Assembly: GCA_900550205.1 (NCBI GenBank)
Contig: URRJ01000035.1
Location: forward strand, 1-14,928
Origin: an uncultured Collinsella sp.
GTDB lineage: Bacteria > Actinomycetota > Coriobacteriia > Coriobacteriales > Coriobacteriaceae
Length of the DNA: 14,928 nucleotides
Reading direction: 5' to 3'
Below, in pieces: positions 1 to 7,605 of this stretch (the first letter of the stretch is position 1; every line of letters begins with the position of its first letter). The notes under the pieces were generated by a model that worked only from the letters and a program-made list of their open reading frames with translations, searched no databases and was not told the DNA's origin. The position numbers were made by a program, and so were the translations under genes.

Positions 1-1
1 T

Positions 2-169
2 GTACGGATGAATGTGGGAGGTGTTCGGATAAAGTCGATAATCAAGGATGCGCACATCAAAGAGATACTCGCACGCCAAAAACGTGAAGAAGAACAGCGC
101 CAGGCATATAATCTCCCGAATGCCCCGACGCAAATATGCGGTTGTGTCTCCCATGCCCCTCATGGTTAA
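2..169 (+). CDS. C-terminal end of an unrecognised protein (partial, enters from the left edge)
   Basis: An open frame enters from the left edge and stops at TAA 167-169, giving about 55 residues. It starts hydrophobic and basic, continues as a charged helix rich in K, R, E and Q (residues about 15-35), and ends in a Cys/His-containing tail with a CGC motif. I recognise no domain. There is an ATG at 8, but nothing like a ribosome binding site before it, so reading it as the end of a longer gene is more natural than as a small gene. A competing frame (48-251) overlaps it and is less convincing in composition. Whether this frame is coding at all is uncertain, because the visible part is short. 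Confidence 0.3.
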   Translation, partial: VRMNVGGVRIKSIIKDAHIKEILARQKREEEQRQAYNLPNAPTQICGCVSHAPHG

Positions 170-453
170 CCCCCGGCCGCTCAATTGTCTGGAATTCTAT
201 TTTAATAAAGAACCAGTCTCAATATCGAAACCAAGCTCGAAATGCTGCTAATTCGGCCCCAGTCGTCCACATCACGCCGCGATTTTGAGCCGCATGGCCC
301 AGAAGGGACACGCGCAACGCCACTTCCTTGATGGGCATCCCGATGCAAACGCGCCCGGCAAGCATTAACTGCTCGCCGGGCGCCTTGCCGTCTGCGGATT
401 TTGGGACATGCGGCCCGCTTTTTTGACCCATCTGTCGGTACACTAAAAGCACT
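170..453. other. Intergenic region upstream of the sensor operon
   Basis: This stretch of about 280 bases has no convincing gene. It opens AT-rich (about 185-225) and becomes GC-rich, with a long hairpin at 351-383. A TTGACC (423-428) followed after 15 bp by TAAAAG (444-449) is a weak sigma-70-like pair just before the sensor gene. If it is used, transcription would begin at about 455, which would favour the later sensor start at 538. Minus-strand open frames here are probably shadows created by high GC. Confidence 0.4.
351..383 (+). terminator. Strong hairpin, probable terminator of the upstream gene
   Basis: GCGCCCGGC (351-359) pairs perfectly with GCCGGGCGC (375-383). After an A/C mismatch the stem continues with AGC/GCT around a 7-base loop. 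No T-run follows directly; the first one is at 419-424. It may therefore be a weak intrinsic terminator or another structured element ahead of the sensor operon. Confidence 0.45.
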
Positions 454-2337
454 ATGGGTACCCGCGAGCGACATATCGGCCACGCGGCCGCCCGGACCGC
501 GCCGGTTGCGGATCCCAGGGGTGGCAGACTCTTCGCCATGCCGCGATTTCTAGCTGGCATAACACATCGTGTATACCGCCACCGCGTCTTTGCTATCGCC
601 GGTGTCACTACTGCGCTGTTCCTTATACTTTTGGCAGTCTTGCCGGCGTTGTTCGCCTCAGATTTCAAGCTTTCCAACACCACGCCCGTCTATAGTGAGG
701 TGTCCGAAGAGGTCGTGGATGCGCTCGTCCATTCGAGCTCTCTCCCGCTGCTTGTCGCTGCAATTGCATTTTCGATCTGGGGTGTGTTGGCGTACCTGCG
801 TTGCTTGGACTACGTCTTGCGCCGCCGCCTTGTTGCCATCGCCGCCATTTGCGCCCTGTGGATGATCGAGGTCATCCTCAAATATAAGTCGTTCACGCCG
901 TTTTATGCCACCGTGCTGTGGTACCTGTACTACGTGCCCATAACGCTCATTCCGCTGCTCTACCAGCTGTGCGGTCTGCGCCTTGCGGGTTTGGAACAGC
1001 ATCGTATGGGGCGTCGGTACCGCACCGCTTTGTGGGTCATGGCTGTCCTGCTTATTGGCTTTGTGCTCACTAACGATGTTCATCAGCAGGTCTTCCACTT
1101 CGATCGATCGAGTGGAACCTGGAGCAACGATTACACATACGGTTGGGGCTACGGTGCCGTCTTAGTGTGGACGGCCTTTAACTTCGTGGCCTTTTTTATC
1201 CTGGTGGGCCGGTCCTCGTCCTTCCACATCCAACGTTTTTCGGGTACGGCGGCGCTCGTGCTGTTGGGCGGCGCATTCTTTGCCATCTCATATGCGCTGC
1301 GCGTGCCCTGGGCGTGGAAGCTCAACTTTTCGCTCGTCTATTGCGTCCTGTGCGTGGTGGCGATGGAAATCTGCCTCGATTGCGGTGTCATTCCGTCATA
1401 TCACGACATCGCCGGTATTTTCGGCACCTTGCCGCTTGACCTGAAAGTTCTAACGCGTGACCTGCAGGAAGTCTATGCCACGTCGGTGTCAAAGCCGATC
1501 CCAGAGGGCGTGCGCGAGGAGTTGCGAGTCCAGGAGCACGGGCGCGCCCATGCCTTTGCCGTGGCGTCCGATCCCGATGTAATGTATCGCACCTTTCCGC
1601 TGCTGGGCGGATCGGCGCTGCTTGCCCAAGACGTGTCGGAGCTCAACGAGCTCAATCGCGAACTAGCGCATCGTCGCATGGAGCTGCAACGCCAAAACGA
1701 GCTGCTTGTCGCCGACTACGATCTTAAGACGCATTTGGCAGATCAAGAGGCCGAGACCCTGCTGGTCCAAGACGTGGACCAGGCGCTTGCCCGCGCGCTC
1801 GAAGAGATGTACGACTCGCTGAGCTCGCTGCCACCGTTGACCGACGAGGCATCTTCGCACGAGCGTTACCGCATGCTGCAGCGCGCCAAGATGCTCGTCG
1901 CCTATTGCAAACGCAAGGGGTCGCTCACGTTGGCACAGCACGGGGAGAGCGGTTTTGACCGCGACCGCATTCAGCTCATTGCCAACGAGCTCGCAAGCGA
2001 CCTACGCACCATTGACGTCGATTGCGCCTCGATTATTGCCATACGGCGCCCGATGCACGCCAGTGCGGTAAGCGCGCTGTACGACTGCGTGTATGACTTT
2101 GCGTTTTTTGCCTACACCACTACTCGACCGGCACTTATGTATCACTTGAGCGACCACGACTCGTGCAGTGTGGAGCTGCGTGCCACGCTTTTCTCCAACG
2201 ACGAGGAGGATCTTTCGCAGACACCCGCTGCGCAAGAGCTCGAAAGCGCTTTGCAAGGGCGCAACGTGGCATATCGCCTTGAAGGCGAGCCCGGCCAGCT
2301 GCGCATGATCGTGTTGATGCCGCGGGCGGGTGAGTGA
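454..2337 (+). CDS. Polytopic membrane sensor protein with degenerate kinase-like C-terminus
   Basis: This is a 627-residue protein with about eight hydrophobic segments (roughly 45-67, 97-115, 126-143, 151-173, 191-206, 231-252, 263-282, 290-311). The arrangement resembles the 7TM N-terminal sensor regions of histidine kinases. A soluble PAS-like stretch (about 315-395), a coiled coil (about 395-450) and a C-terminal domain follow. The C-terminal domain ends like a HATPase fold (LRMIVLMPRAGE), but I see no phospho-accepting His motif, no N box and no glycine-rich G box, so autokinase activity is doubtful. It may sense a signal and act with the kinase encoded next, whose ATG lies 2 bp after this stop. 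Neither the ATG at 454 nor the in-frame ATG at 538 (residue 29, MPRFLAG) has a clear ribosome binding site. The membrane region begins after both, so the shorter start is equally plausible. Confidence 0.75.
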   Translation: MGTRERHIGHAAARTAPVADPRGGRLFAMPRFLAGITHRVYRHRVFAIAGVTTALFLILLAVLPALFASDFKLSNTTPVYSEVSEEVVDALVHSSSLPLLVAAIAFSIWGVLAYLRCLDYVLRRRLVAIAAICALWMIEVILKYKSFTPFYATVLWYLYYVPITLIPLLYQLCGLRLAGLEQHRMGRRYRTALWVMAVLLIGFVLTNDVHQQVFHFDRSSGTWSNDYTYGWGYGAVLVWTAFNFVAFFILVGRSSSFHIQRFSGTAALVLLGGAFFAISYALRVPWAWKLNFSLVYCVLCVVAMEICLDCGVIPSYHDIAGIFGTLPLDLKVLTRDLQEVYATSVSKPIPEGVREELRVQEHGRAHAFAVASDPDVMYRTFPLLGGSALLAQDVSELNELNRELAHRRMELQRQNELLVADYDLKTHLADQEAETLLVQDVDQALARALEEMYDSLSSLPPLTDEASSHERYRMLQRAKMLVAYCKRKGSLTLAQHGESGFDRDRIQLIANELASDLRTIDVDCASIIAIRRPMHASAVSALYDCVYDFAFFAYTTTRPALMYHLSDHDSCSVELRATLFSNDEEDLSQTPAAQELESALQGRNVAYRLEGEPGQLRMIVLMPRAGE

Positions 2338-2339
2338 CG

Positions 2340-2372
2340 ATGCAGATCCCGCTCATTCTTTTTATTATGTAA
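2340..2372 (+). pseudogene. 5' fragment of the interrupted histidine kinase gene
   Basis: ATG 2340-2342 follows the sensor stop by 2 bp and reads MQIPLIL before entering the mobile element. There it gains F-I-M and stops at TAA 2370-2372. By itself this is a 10-residue remnant. Joining base 2359 to base 11565 gives MQIPLIL-RLPQIVALDIVF and continues in frame through the kinase body. The spacing is that of a coupled operon, which supports this ATG as the original kinase start. The assignment is inferred from frame and context, not from a comparison with an intact allele. Confidence 0.7.
2360..2371 (+). repeat. Left terminal inverted repeat of the element
   Basis: TTTTATTATGTA is the exact reverse complement of 11553-11564. 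It is preceded by the host CTCATTCT and followed by the AT-rich sub-terminal region. It is probably a recombinase half-site. Confidence 0.75.
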
Positions 2373-2583
2373 TGGCTTAGTGTTATTGAAGACTTACTCA
2401 CTCACTGTAATCATGTTAGCACACCGACCAAGGGTTTCTATGAGTCCTTATTTGTTCCACCCTTTGGCAATAGTCGCTGTCGTCACGAGCAAGCCGCTTG
2501 CGACTACCCACGCGGAGTTAAACAATAATTGCAAACTGAAGCTGCAAATCCACCCGACAAGGCTCTTTTATAAAACCCATTGT
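2372..2583. other. Left sub-terminal non-coding region of the element
   Basis: This region lies between the left repeat and the end of the ABC-F gene and holds no convincing gene. It contains GCTTAGT (2375-2381) and CATGTTA (2412-2418), both of which recur near the right end. It also has TTATTGAAGA (2383-2392), which recurs upstream of the integrase. A near-perfect dyad GCAAGC-C-GCTTGC (2489-2501) and an 8-bp inverted repeat TAAACAAT (2519-2526) / ATTGTTTA (2579-2586) around the ABC-F stop are also present. The dyads could be recombinase or accessory protein sites. No T-tailed hairpin clearly terminates the ABC-F gene. Confidence 0.45.
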
Positions 2584-4071
2584 TTAGACGACCAGCAATC
2601 TCATCAGGCTCTCACCTTGAATAGTTTCCCAGCCAATCTGCGTGACTGCCTCCGACAGCTGTCTATCATGCGTAACCAACAGTAACGCGCCAGAGAAACC
2701 GCTCAGCATCTCCTGCAGCGCCTCAATAGAACCCACATCAAGATGATTCGTCGGCTCGTCGAGTACGAGGAGGTTGGGATTCGTAACAAGCTGTTCAGCA
2801 AGCATGAGTTTGCGGAGTTCGCCAGGACTCAAATCGTCGCCATCGAGCAGTTTGTCAGGGTCGGAGTTCAACCGCGCCACGATGGAGAGGATGCGACCTT
2901 TCGTCTCCTGGTCCTGGTCTCGGAGATGCCTCAGTGCTCGCTCGCGTTCCTCTGGCCCGACGTCCTGGGGAACGTACGCAACTTTGACATTTTCAGGAAC
3001 AGATTCGATGACGCTTCGTACCACCAGGCTCTTTCCCGTTCCGTTCGCACCGGTCAACACCACGTGATCCGTTGGCGAGATCCAGAGCTCCGGCACATCT
3101 ATCGAGAACTCGCCAGCAGACAGTCGCGATGCTTCCAAGTGCGCCACGCAACTTGAGCGCGCAGCGACGCCGAACTCGCCGATACGATGGTCGTATCTTT
3201 TCGAGACGGTTTTCTCAGAAAGCTCTGCCTCGGCCTTTGCGAGCCGCCCGCTCATTTTGGACGAGAGCTTCCCTGCAACGCCGTCCTTGCCAGAGACTAT
3301 GGCGCGTCCGATCTTCTCGCGAGCGTCGCTGTCTTTTTTGCTCAAGCCGCGCTTGCTTCGCTTGCCCTTCTGACGCGCCGCCTCTTCGCTCCTGCGCTGG
3401 GCTTCTGCCTTCAGGCGCTTCGCTTCACGAGAGGCTTGCTCGCGATCCCTCATCGCGGAGGCGCGTTCGCTCGCCGCCTGGTCGCTTGCCTTCGAGTACC
3501 CGCCGGGGCGCATGGTCCAACGTGCGCCCTCGCACATGAGGCTCTGGCCCACAAGGCCATCGAGCAGGTCTCTATCGTGCGAGATGAGGATGCCGATGCC
3601 GCTGAAGGAGGCCAGCGCCTCCTTCACGATGTCGCGCGTGGCGGCATCGAGGTCGTTGGTCGGCTCGTCCATGATGAGGACATCTGGCTGTGCATAGAGG
3701 GCGCACGCGATCTGGAGCCGCTTCTGCTGACCGCCCGAGAGCGTGTCGTAGCGCCAGAACCAGTCGTCTTCGATGCGGAGCAGCGCCCTTGCCCGTTGCG
3801 CCTCCTTGCCCCAATCCGATGCGAGATCGAAGAGCTTGTCTGGCTCTTGGGTCGAGTCTTGCTCGCAATACGACGCGAACAGATTCGGGCTCACCGCCCC
3901 GGAATCGGGCGTAATAGCGCGGGCGGCGATACGGGCGAGCGTGGTCTTCCCGCATCCGTTGTCGCCGATGATGCCCGTCCATCCCGATGGGAACGTGGCG
4001 CTGACGTCTTCGATGGCAGGCGATGCCGTACCGGGGTAGGTATAGCTGATGTGGGTGAGATTCAGTTGCAT
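2584..4071 (-). CDS. ABC-F family ATPase, probable ribosome-protection antibiotic resistance protein
   Basis: This is a 495-residue soluble protein with two ABC ATPase domains and no membrane segment. The first has Walker A GDNGCGKTT (36-44), signature LSGGQ (111-115) and DEPTNDLD (135-142). The second has GANGTGKS (341-348), signature variant LSPGE (414-418) and DEPTNHLD (438-445). A long, highly charged linker (about 190-300, rich in K, R, E, A) separates them, as in ABC-F proteins that enter the ribosomal E site. The length fits the Vga/Lsa/Msr-type resistance group and is shorter than housekeeping EttA or Uup. Such proteins displace macrolides, lincosamides, streptogramins, pleuromutilins or phenicols, but the drug class cannot be read here. 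The start follows AAGGAG by 7 bases. The gene is a passenger of the element, divergent from the integrase. A housekeeping ABC-F role is the alternative. Confidence 0.85.
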   Translation of the reverse strand: MQLNLTHISYTYPGTASPAIEDVSATFPSGWTGIIGDNGCGKTTLARIAARAITPDSGAVSPNLFASYCEQDSTQEPDKLFDLASDWGKEAQRARALLRIEDDWFWRYDTLSGGQQKRLQIACALYAQPDVLIMDEPTNDLDAATRDIVKEALASFSGIGILISHDRDLLDGLVGQSLMCEGARWTMRPGGYSKASDQAASERASAMRDREQASREAKRLKAEAQRRSEEAARQKGKRSKRGLSKKDSDAREKIGRAIVSGKDGVAGKLSSKMSGRLAKAEAELSEKTVSKRYDHRIGEFGVAARSSCVAHLEASRLSAGEFSIDVPELWISPTDHVVLTGANGTGKSLVVRSVIESVPENVKVAYVPQDVGPEERERALRHLRDQDQETKGRILSIVARLNSDPDKLLDGDDLSPGELRKLMLAEQLVTNPNLLVLDEPTNHLDVGSIEALQEMLSGFSGALLLVTHDRQLSEAVTQIGWETIQGESLMRLLVV

Positions 4072-4289
4072 GGCGAGCTCCTTTGAGAGGAGGTCGCGCA
4101 GGGGTCAGGCACGCGATGTATGGATTTGGAACGAGAAGGCACTGAAGCGATGCGGCACCCTGAAGCGCGACCGGATGTACAGAATGGTCGTATGGGGTAC
4201 CCGAAACGGGCATCGCTAGTTCTTCATCTAACCTGACCTAACTCGAAGCGGCGCTTGCCAAAGGCCCCGCTGGATGATTGATATCTAGG

Positions 4290-4315
4290 ATTATAGCATG
4301 GTAATCAGGTGGCAA
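4290..4315 (-). promoter_or_regulatory. Putative promoter of the ABC-F gene
   Basis: On the minus strand a perfect TATAAT (4295 down to 4290) lies about 220 bases upstream of the ABC-F start. TTGCCA (4315 down to 4310) is 14 bases further upstream, short for a sigma-70 spacer, so the -35 assignment is weak. The long leader that would result is typical of resistance genes regulated by attenuation, but I see no convincing terminator/antiterminator pair. Confidence 0.45.
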
Positions 4316-4506
4316 CTCGCCGGCGCGCCCTTGGCTCGTCGCTTCACCCAAGTGCTGATTGGTGCTGAGAGCGGAGAGACTGCGTGGCACTGCTCCCTCT
4401 AGCTGGCGCCTGATGCTGGAAAGCATCACACAGAAACGCCTGCCCTTCCCGCAACCCGCCAGAGCATGGCCGAAGGCGGCGGTTGGCACTGCAGCCTCCT
4501 CCCGTG

Positions 4507-4525
4507 TTATCTTTATTGAAGATAA
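4507..4525 (+). promoter_or_regulatory. Hairpin/dyad immediately upstream of the integrase
   Basis: TTATCTT (4507-4513) pairs perfectly with AAGATAA (4519-4525) around TATTG. It lies just before the AAGGTGG ribosome-binding-like sequence (4531-4537). It overlaps a copy of TTATTGAAGA (4513-4522) that also occurs 23 bases inside the left end of the element. It could be an integrase-binding site, an operator or an RNA hairpin. Confidence 0.4.
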
Positions 4526-4545
4526 TTAAGAAGGTGGTGCACGAT

Positions 4546-5543
4546 GTGCAGAACATACCCGGGAACGGAAACGAAACACAGAACCAACTCATAACAGCGA
4601 CGCAGCAGCCCTCGAGTCCCGTGGCCCTGAGCGCAGACGTCGAGATGCTGCTCGAGCGCTTTTTAGTCGAGGCCGAGCTGGCCGAGACCACGAAGGAGAC
4701 CTACCGCAGGACCCTGAGGGGCTTCTTCGCGTGGAAGGAGGAACGAGGGATCGCAGACCTCGCCAGGGGAGACATCCTCGCCTACAAGCAGGACATGCTG
4801 GCGAGGGTGCGGCCCTCGACGGCGAGCACCTACCTCACCGCGGTCAAGAGCCTGTTCAAATGGCTCGAGTCCGTGAGAGCCTACCCGAACGTGGCCGCGG
4901 ACATAAAGACGGTCAAGCTAGTGGGCAACATCCACCGCAAGGACGCGCTGACGCCGGCGCAGGCCAAGCGTGTGCTCCAGGTGCTGAAGGGCGACACGCT
5001 GCAGGCCAAGCGCGACTTCGCGCTGGTGAACCTGCTCATCAGAGTCGGCTTACGCTCGGTGGAGGTCACGCGAGGCCGTCTGGGTGATTTGCGCAACAGG
5101 GGCGATCAGACGATTCTGCTCGTCCAGGGCAAGGGCAGGGTCGAGAAGGACGCGCTCGTGGTGCTGACCGATGCGACTCTAGGACCCATTTACGACTACC
5201 TGGCAGCGCGCAGGTGCGAGGGGCGCGAGGTCGTCGGGGAGGACTCGCCGCTGTTCGCCAGCCTCTCCAACAAAACATATGGGAAGCCGCTGTCCACGCG
5301 CAGCATACGGCAGATTGCGAAGGAGGCCCTGCGCGCGGCGGGGCTCGACAGCGAGAGGCTCACGACCCACAGCTTCCGGCACAGCGCGGTGACGTTCGCG
5401 TTGCTGGGGGGGGCGCCAGCCTGCAGCAGGCCCAGGCGCTCGCAAGGCACACGAACCTGACGACCACGATGGTCTATGCCCACAACGTCGACCGCGTGAG
5501 CCAAGCTCCGGAGCGTTTTGTCGACGGCCTCCTCGACGACTAG
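4546..5543 (+). pseudogene. XerC/D-like tyrosine recombinase with frameshift before the catalytic tyrosine
   Basis: This is a tyrosine recombinase with a SAM-like core-binding domain (about residues 30-120: TTKETYRRTL, TASTYLTAVKSLFKWLE) and a catalytic domain. The catalytic domain shows Arg in GLRSVEV (about 170), Lys in VQGKGRVEK, and HSFRH (His/Arg about 275/278). A run of eight G (5406-5413) then shifts the frame. As written the reading ends at 5460 with an unrelated tail. One frame over, it continues GGASLQQAQALARHTNL to TTMVYAHN, with the catalytic Tyr, and stops at TAG 5541-5543. The intact protein would be about 331 residues. The frame is open from 4483 (TTG), but GTG 4546, preceded by AAGGTGG, is a better start. 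The shift may be real inactivation, slippage-based variation, -1 frameshifting or a sequencing error. Confidence 0.75.
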
Positions 5544-5550
5544 GAGGCCG
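5525..5550. terminator. Hairpin between the convergent integrase and tnp operon
   Basis: CGGCCTCCT (5525-5533) pairs perfectly with AGGAGGCCG (5542-5550) around an 8-base loop. It overlaps the stop of the restored integrase frame and lies just past the end of the tnpC-like gene. It has no T-run, so it may be a rho-independent-like bidirectional stop of low strength. Confidence 0.45.
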
Positions 5551-5558
5551 GGGCCGCG

Positions 5559-6038
5559 TCATGCGAGGGGAATGCCCGAGAGGTCGCTCCCCAGCACCTC
5601 CAGGTACTCCAGCAGCTGCTGGTACTTGCCCCGGAGCAGCAGGAGCTGTCGCTGGAGCTCCGCGTTCTCCTCCTTCAGCTTCCTCGATTGCTTCCTGCTC
5701 TTGTCGAGGGCGATGTCGAGGTCCTGCAGGCGCGACTGCGCCCTCTGGAGCTCCCTTGACAGCCTGGTTATCTCGGCGTCCTTGTTCAGCTCGCGCCTGC
5801 CCTCTTGGCTCACCTTGCCCGTCGGCTTGAACTGACAGACCCGGTTCTTCGCCAGGAGCTCCTTGACATGCTGCTGGCTGAACGTCCCCGAGCTCAGCCC
5901 CGTTAGCGCCATGAGCTCCTTCTTGGTGACGATGCGGTGGTCCTCCTGGATCTCGTCGATGGCCCCCTGGATGAGGGCCAGCGTCTTCTCGCGCTTCGCC
6001 GCGTACATCCTCTGCATGTTCTCACTGGGCTGCTTCAT
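5559..6038 (-). CDS. TnpC-like small accessory protein (DUF6262-like coiled coil)
   Basis: This 159-residue protein has an N-terminal helical region (about 1-35), a helix-turn-helix-like segment (about 38-65: TKKELMALTGLSSGTFSQ and following), and a long Gln/Leu/Lys/Glu-rich coiled coil (about 88-150). The layout matches the small TnpC proteins encoded last in Tn554-type operons, which modulate transposition frequency and orientation. It is the final gene of the minus-strand recombinase operon. Its ATG overlaps the end of the 527-aa recombinase by 17 bases and has GGAGG six bases upstream. A DNA-binding accessory role is inferred from family position and shape; sequence identity could not be tested. 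Confidence 0.75.
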   Translation of the reverse strand: MKQPSENMQRMYAAKREKTLALIQGAIDEIQEDHRIVTKKELMALTGLSSGTFSQQHVKELLAKNRVCQFKPTGKVSQEGRRELNKDAEITRLSRELQRAQSRLQDLDIALDKSRKQSRKLKEENAELQRQLLLLRGKYQQLLEYLEVLGSDLSGIPLA

Positions 6039-7605
6039 CAGAGACCTCCAGGTCCTCGCCGCTGATAGCGCTCAGCACGCGCTGGGTCAGCGTCTTGTAT
6101 GCGTCTATCCAAGCACCGCAGAGCTCCGCGAAGACATCGTTGCCGCAACTCAGGGCCTTCTCCTGCTTGCTGCGCCAGTCGTCGAGCTCGCTTTGATAGT
6201 AGTCGAGGTCGTCGGCGTCGGGGACGAGGTAGCTGCAGCGGAGGCACCTCGACCTGTCGGCGCTGCAGCCCTTTGCGTCCGAGCACAGCCCGATCCTGTG
6301 CACCCTCTTGGCGAAGGGCTTCGACAGGATCCTGTCGAAGCGCGCGGGGTCATCTGTGTTGACGATCCTGCCCCTGAACACGACGGGGTCGTCCTTGCGC
6401 AGGTCCTTGACGGAGGTGTGGGTGTAGCTCTGCTCGATCATCTTGGTGTTGTGGTGGGCGGTGAGCGGCAGCAGGTCGATGGCACGGAAGAGGCCCGAGT
6501 TCATGCGGTCGCTGATGGCGTTGTGGCGGAACTGGTGCGTTGTCGGTGAGTAGGGCTCGCCGTGCTCGTCGAGAAGGCCCCTGTACTCGCAAAGTCGGGC
6601 GAAGAAGCGGTTGCAGCTTCCCTGTTTCTTCGGCTTGAACGCCGACCCGTGCGGCTTGTAGCGCCTCCCACCGGTCTTCGGGTCTCTCATGAGCCTGTAG
6701 GTCCTCGAGGTGAAGAGGAGCTCGGCGTCGCTGCCGAGATGCGACACCACCTCGTCCCTCTGGGCCGCCACCAGGTCGACGAGGAGCTTCCCCATTCCCT
6801 CGTACCTGACCTCGATCAGCTTGATGTCGCTCGGCACGTAGGGCCCCGACTGCTTGAAGGACGGGATCGTCAGGGTGTAGGTGTCTGCGCTGAGCTGCTT
6901 CAGGCACCTGACCGTCATGCTGAGGACCTCCGTGATGCGGTTGGGGATCAGGCGCAGCATCCAGTAGACGCACCTGTAGACCAGCGGGATGCCGTCTCGC
7001 ATGAAGATGACGTCGAGCTGGTCGGCCACCTCGTCGGGGATGTACTTGTCCTCCTTCTTGACGTGGGCAGGGGCCCTCTCCAGCACGAACCTCTGCATGG
7101 CGGAGCTGATGTCGGTGAAGCCAGATTCCCTCGCGAATGCCTTGAGGGTGTTCCAGCGGTGCAGGCGGTTGTCCAGGGAGACGCTCTGCTCGCCCGAGAA
7201 GAGGCAGGTGTGGAAGGCGACGAGCGCGTCTGGCGGCGCCTCTGCGAAGCTCTCGCAGCTGCTCGGGATGAAGCCCGCGTAGCGGCCGATGGCGCCGTTG
7301 ATGTCTTTGTCGATGGTGGAGGGGGCCCGGCCCTTCACAAGCCTCGTCAGCGCCCATCTCTTGGCCTCCTTCTTGAGGTGTTCGTTCGAGATACCCGTGA
7401 AATATATGTTGCGCGAGCTCGGTTTGACGTTCTTGTCGGGCTTCACCTTGTCGGCTTGCCAGACGTCGTCGCTGAAGCTCGAGGCAGAGCAGTAGTCTGC
7501 GAGCATCTTGGCTGCCTGCTCGTCGGTGACGGACACGGTGTTGGAGAGGACGACTGGCTCGAGGGCCGCGGACCCGGATGTGGGGAAGAGAGGGCTGTCA
7601 GGCAT
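6022..7605 (-). CDS. TnpB-like tyrosine recombinase (527 aa) with C-terminal Cys cluster
   Basis: This is a site-specific recombinase. An N-terminal core-binding region (about 75-190) precedes a catalytic domain with Arg223 (NRITEVLSM), a likely Lys251 (SFKQSG), His357/Arg360 (THQFRH), His385 (TAHHNT) and nucleophile Tyr394 (EQSYTH). All expected residues are visible, so it should be active. Downstream, C441, C447, C454 and C457 form a zinc-finger-like cluster (C-x5-C-x6-C-x2-C), followed by a helical tail. This resembles the Cys-rich C-terminus of Tn554-type TnpB proteins. The start overlaps the preceding recombinase by 8 bases and the end overlaps tnpC by 17, so translation is probably coupled. 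It is somewhat shorter than classical Tn554 TnpB (about 630 aa) and is the second TnpB-like protein in the operon. Confidence 0.85.
   Translation of the reverse strand: MPDSPLFPTSGSAALEPVVLSNTVSVTDEQAAKMLADYCSASSFSDDVWQADKVKPDKNVKPSSRNIYFTGISNEHLKKEAKRWALTRLVKGRAPSTIDKDINGAIGRYAGFIPSSCESFAEAPPDALVAFHTCLFSGEQSVSLDNRLHRWNTLKAFARESGFTDISSAMQRFVLERAPAHVKKEDKYIPDEVADQLDVIFMRDGIPLVYRCVYWMLRLIPNRITEVLSMTVRCLKQLSADTYTLTIPSFKQSGPYVPSDIKLIEVRYEGMGKLLVDLVAAQRDEVVSHLGSDAELLFTSRTYRLMRDPKTGGRRYKPHGSAFKPKKQGSCNRFFARLCEYRGLLDEHGEPYSPTTHQFRHNAISDRMNSGLFRAIDLLPLTAHHNTKMIEQSYTHTSVKDLRKDDPVVFRGRIVNTDDPARFDRILSKPFAKRVHRIGLCSDAKGCSADRSRCLRCSYLVPDADDLDYYQSELDDWRSKQEKALSCGNDVFAELCGAWIDAYKTLTQRVLSAISGEDLEVSDEAAQ

Larger units (their letters stand above)
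4072..4545. other. Regulatory interval between the divergent ABC-F and integrase genes
   Basis: About 470 bases without a convincing gene. On the minus strand it holds a promoter-like TATAAT and a leader of roughly 210 nt for the ABC-F gene, including a tiny frame ATG-AAG-AAC-TAG (4227 down to 4216). On the plus side are two imperfect direct copies of TGGCACTGCnnCCTC (4385-4399 and 4484-4498, 99 bp apart) and a hairpin at 4507-4525 just before the integrase. Longer open frames on the minus strand (4238-4489, 4344-4691) have no family resemblance and I treat them as chance. Confidence 0.5.

Noticed and set aside
48..683. Small frames 48-251 (+), 202-483 (-) and 219-683 (-)
   Set aside because: Basic or low-complexity translations, no ribosome binding sites, and overlap with the sensor start or the hairpin at 351-383. 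No family resemblance.
3187..4213. Plus-strand frame 3187-4086 and minus-strand frame 3572-4213
   Set aside because: Shadows of the ABC-F gene, which has two complete sets of ATPase motifs. The 4213 frame could only matter as an upstream frame running across the start.
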